DNA from: Parus major
Lineage: Eukaryota > Chordata > Aves > Passeriformes > Paridae
NCBI RefSeq assembly: GCF_001522545.3
Contig: NC_031776.1
Location: 24,709,995 to 24,773,994, forward strand
Reading direction: 5' to 3'
DNA: 64,000 nucleotides
This document shows, in pieces, positions 60,605 to 64,000 of this stretch (positions are counted from its first letter, which is position 1; each line of letters starts with the position of its first letter). Under the pieces are notes generated by a model. It had not been told where the DNA came from and did not search any database. It worked only from the letters and a program-made list of their open reading frames with translations. Position numbers and translations under genes: made by a program.

Positions 60605-61072
60605 GTGCATTTGTGAGGCTGGACAGGCTGTACAAGGTCTGGGGGAGGGCCACAAAGATGACCAAGGGGCTGGGAAGCTGCTGTGTGAGAAAAGGATGAA
60701 AGAACTGGGTTCATTCAGACTTGAGAAAAAAGGCTTAAGAAAAACAATACCACCTTATTCCACTGCTTAAAGGGTGGCTAGGAAGAAGACTAATATTTTA
60801 CAAGGAGTCACATGGCAAAGGTGAGGGGCAGAGGGTACAAATTATTCCTGGGAGGATTCTGATTAGACACAAGAGGAGAATTTTTCACTATGAGAATAGT
60901 CAGCCATTGGAATAACCACAGGGAAGTGGCAGATTCCCTGTCATTAGAAACTTCTAAGATTCACTTGCACAGGTGCTGGGACATCTTGTCTAGACCATGC
61001 TTTGCCAAGGAAGGTTGGACCAAATATCCTCAAGTTCCCCTTTCAACATGGTACTCTATGATTCTATGATTT
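60605..61072 (+). mobile_element. CR1 LINE, best-preserved copy, intact 3' tail
   Basis: This plus-sense copy is 5'-truncated and about 470 bp long. It starts near 'gaggctggacaggctg' and runs through 'gggccacaaagatgacc', 'caaggggctgggaagctg', 'acttgagaaaaaaggct', 'ttaaagggtggctaggaag', 'caaggagtcacatggcaaag', 'attcctgggaggattctg', 'ggtgctgggacatcttgtc' and 'aaggttggaccaaatatc'. It ends in the diagnostic CR1 octamer repeat 'tctatgattctatgatt' (61055-61072). That order matches a CR1-X-like subfamily as I remember it, and the tail is cleaner than in the other copies, so this is probably the youngest insertion here. ORF2 is broken by stops. Confidence 0.93.
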
Positions 61073-64000
61073 CCACTAGACCCATACTTTTTAGCTGAGC
61101 TACAGGTTAAGAAAATATATGCAAATAACATACCTCGTCCTGATGAAAAGATACACAAATAAAAATCTTCCAAATGCCATACTGGGTCATTCCAATGCTT
61201 AATTTTCCCCAATGTAAAAATAATGACTTAACATTATTAATTTCAGTAGAGCCATAACAAAGAATACCAGCTGTGCTTTTGGCTCTTGACTCAGGTTTGC
61301 TTTACATTTGCCAGGAGCAGCTCTGTTTGTTTGTACCAGCTTCACCACTGCTTTCATTATAAGGGCACGAATCCAGTGCAACAACTCTAGAGACAGGACC
61401 TCAATAGAGAAGCCTACTTAGAAAAACTGATAATAAACTTCTTTCATAAGACTTACACAAATCTGCAATAAAACAAGCAGTAACAATGTTTATGTATATT
61501 TTTTATTAGCTTTTGTTTTATTTTCTTCCAGGAATTGTTTAAAATTTGAATCACAACCATTCATACCACAGCTCAGAAAGGAACAATGTCATGACTGAGA
61601 ACTGGCAAAAGGATCATAAACAGGTGGTAAGAATAAATAATAGTGAATTAAGATGAGATGCTCTATTCAGCAGGAAGAGAGAGACTGGTCTTAGGCCTCC
61701 TTTTACTTAACAGCATTATAATGGTCCTGAAGAAGTCACAAATGCGAGATTAATTAAAGTTTGTGGATCCAAGTGAATTCAGATGTTTTGCAAACATCAT
61801 TGAGAAAGGAAACGTTATACAGTGGGAAAGACACTGTAAAAATGAGCAGGGATCTACACAGGCTTCACCTTGACCAAATGCAGGTAATGAGATGTGGGAA
61901 AACACATTTACACATAAATATTCAGTGGATGGAAATTCCCAGAAAGAAAATATCAATGTAGACATGTTAAATTGAAATACAGATAAAAACAAAAAGTGAC
62001 AAGACAATAAGAAACAAATAAACAGGACAATCTGAAAAAGGATGTGGCAGTAAGGCTCTGACTCCTGACTCTGGAAAACATTCAGCCTTAGCCACAGCTA
62101 TCAGCAGAAGGAAAAATTCTGGCTTGGATTTACAGTTTGGCATGAACTGGACAGACCACAGTAATACACCTGAGACTTACTCTGGAATAATACTACTTTC
62201 AGATGCTAGAGATATACTGAGGAAACAACCTGAAGATTATTTGTAAGTACAAAATGAGTCCCTCAATGTCATTTTTAAAAAGAGGTTAAATCAAAGAGCT
62301 GTCAGTGCTTACTTTTAATCTCACATCAGAGAGCAACAGGTACAGTACATCTCTTTGGGAGATGGATCACCTTGATTGGGTTATCATGGCAATTAATAAT
62401 TCCTGCTAGTATGTGATACACATAGAGCTTCCATGTCAATCACACAGAAACTCCACTAATTCATTGTTCTTACTGCAAAGACAAAATAGCTACAAAATGT
62501 GGGCAGATTTAGAAATAAGAGAAAAGCATGCAAGATCCTACAACAATTAAAAGGAGTTAATTGAAAAAGTGCAAAAGACAAGTTGTGGTTCAATCCCAGC
62601 CAGCAGCCCAGCCCCACACAGTCACTCTCTCACTCATTGCCAATCAGCACACAACACAAACCAAATATTCACAGAAGGCAAGAAAAAAAAAAAACAAGAA
62701 TGAGAGTTTGTTAAAAAGATTAAAAGCACTGAACAAAACCTGAACGATTTGATGTTCTACCATGTGAACAACTTTACTTTCATAAATCACAACTGGCAAC
62801 TAGTTTAACAACAAAAATCCTATTCTGACTGACCATAAATGTGCTGGTAAGAGTAGCACATGAATAGTAGAAAGCAAATATGTAATAGATATCTCTGTTT
62901 AGCAGCTAGTAAATCCAAGTGGCATGAAAATAATTGTGGGAGATTGAATCACATTCTTTCTGTGCCCACCTGTTTTAAATCTGGAATATCTCCATGAAGG
63001 CTCTGTACCTAGTGTGGTATAAGTGTGGAAATTTTACAACTCTGCTGTGAATAGCTGAAGTTTTCCAGTTTCTCATATGAGCACAGAATAAAGCTGTATT
63101 AATTTAAATGCAAGTCAAGACAGATTTACAGCCAGAGGGAATTAAAATTACCTGTGAAAATAATACAAAGCAGAAAAAAAATCCAAATGTAGTGCAAAAA
63201 ACAATAGTTTTACCTTTGTTGTGTTTTGCCCTCCTTGCAGGAAATGACTTGCCTGAGATTTTATGATAGTTTTCCTGTGCTAGTTTGATGCTTCTGCACT
63301 GAGAATTAAAAATAAAAAAATAACACTAGCACTGGGTGCAAAGGAGAAGTCCCACTGGTAGCACTGTGCAGAAGTCTGTTCTGTTAAATACATCCACCCT
63401 CATGGATCTGAAATCTATTGAGGAATCTAAACACAGCCAAGCTGAACATTCTTGGGGAGCAGGAGAATATTCTGAGAAATGTTTTCTCTAGTACTTTATT
63501 TCTTCATTGATTTCACTTGTACCAGTCACAGATGGGGCTTTTGTCTGAGCAAATTCTTCTGTTCTTTTGTTTTAAGGTCATATGGCTTCACCCATAAAGA
63601 AAAGATGAATGATGGAAATTACTGGATTTTTTCCTGGTGTTATGGCATTAATTTTATTTATTTAATGTCTGACAGAGTACTCCATATCATTGCCCAGCCA
63701 AACATTGAAGCACACACTGATTTAAGCCACAGAAACAGGATCTTCTGAGTTGTTAGTTGTTAGAAAAATATGCCTGTGAAGTATACTACATATAGATTAA
63801 AATTTTGGATAAGAATGTCTGAGGAACATGTTTTTATAGAGGAACGCAATTACAGGGCTCTCAAAAAAGAAATAAAAAAGGCAATAGAGGAATACAAGTT
63901 CTTGCAGCAAATAATACCTGCAAGGTCTTGATCAACCCCTACCCCTCAATATATTAGAAAGCACATTCATTATCTTTTAACAGCCATGGATGGGATCAGA
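61073..64000. other. Non-coding stretch, no gene seen
   Basis: AT-rich unique sequence with frames of at most 89 codons (63479-63748), none recognisable. A possible LTR scrap lies at 62575-62720, listed separately. The window ends inside this stretch. Confidence 0.55.
62575..62720. mobile_element. Possible LTR-derived fragment
   Basis: 'gttgtggttcaatcccagcc', 'agcagcccagccccacacag' and 'tcactctctcactc' resemble an avian ERV-type sequence that reads 'tggtttaaccccagccagc' followed by 'gctcactcactcccc'. The next 90 bp are A-rich and match only loosely. Neither end is recognisable, so strand and class are not assigned. Confidence 0.3.

Noticed and set aside
1..64000. CRISPR arrays, insertion sequences, operons, tRNA or rRNA genes
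   Set aside because: No regularly spaced direct repeats, no bacterial gene density and no cloverleaf or rRNA signatures were seen. The DNA is vertebrate in character.

Overview
This 64 kb window looks like AT-rich nuclear DNA from a bird. The main evidence is a set of chicken-repeat-1 (CR1) LINE fragments. They carry the hallmarks of that family: an ATTCTATG-type 3' tail, remnants of the ORF2 C-terminus, and phrases such as 'CCTGTTCCAGTGC' and 'GTTGGAAAAGG'. There is also an LTR-like block resembling the avian ERVL group, and long one-sided A/C or T/G tracts (AAAAC/TTTTG) of a kind common in neoavian and passerine genomes. A passerine or other neoavian source is an inference. Repeat names come from memory of the families, not from a database search.

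I find no protein-coding gene, rRNA, tRNA or known small RNA that I can support. Most open reading frames are under 120 codons, have no recognisable domain, and often overlap another frame. The best-explained ones are old CR1 ORF2 tails. The window is therefore best read as a gene desert or a large intron. Bacterial features such as operons, ribosome binding sites and CRISPR arrays do not apply.

Layout:
- 0-7.3 kb: a long CR1 (2588-3180, minus), a probable very old CR1/L3-like copy next to it (3755-3993) and a short CR1 (7062-7262, minus).
- 7.3-33.6 kb: mostly unique AT-rich DNA with microsatellites, two weak exon-like stretches (10823-10964, 15120-15357), a small CR1 end (18587-18642) and an isolated GC- and CpG-rich block (23640-24170).
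- 33.6-45 kb: degraded MIR/L2-type tails, a perfect 20-bp inverted repeat (33972-34018), a CR1 scrap (39374-39520), and a candidate conserved regulatory cluster at about 41.8-43.2 kb with retained CpGs and homeodomain-type motifs.
- 45-64 kb: a CR1 (49565-49935, minus), an A/C tract, the ERVL-like LTR (53283-53698), the longest ORF (54252-54788, not convincing as a gene), an AAAAC repeat, the best-preserved CR1 (60605-61072, plus, with intact 3' tail) and a possible LTR scrap near 62.6 kb.

If the window has a function, it is most likely regulatory: the 41.8-43.2 kb cluster, the CpG block at 23.7 kb and the hairpin at 34.0 kb. None of these can be proved without cross-species alignment or expression data. 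I saw no sign of an undescribed multi-gene system.
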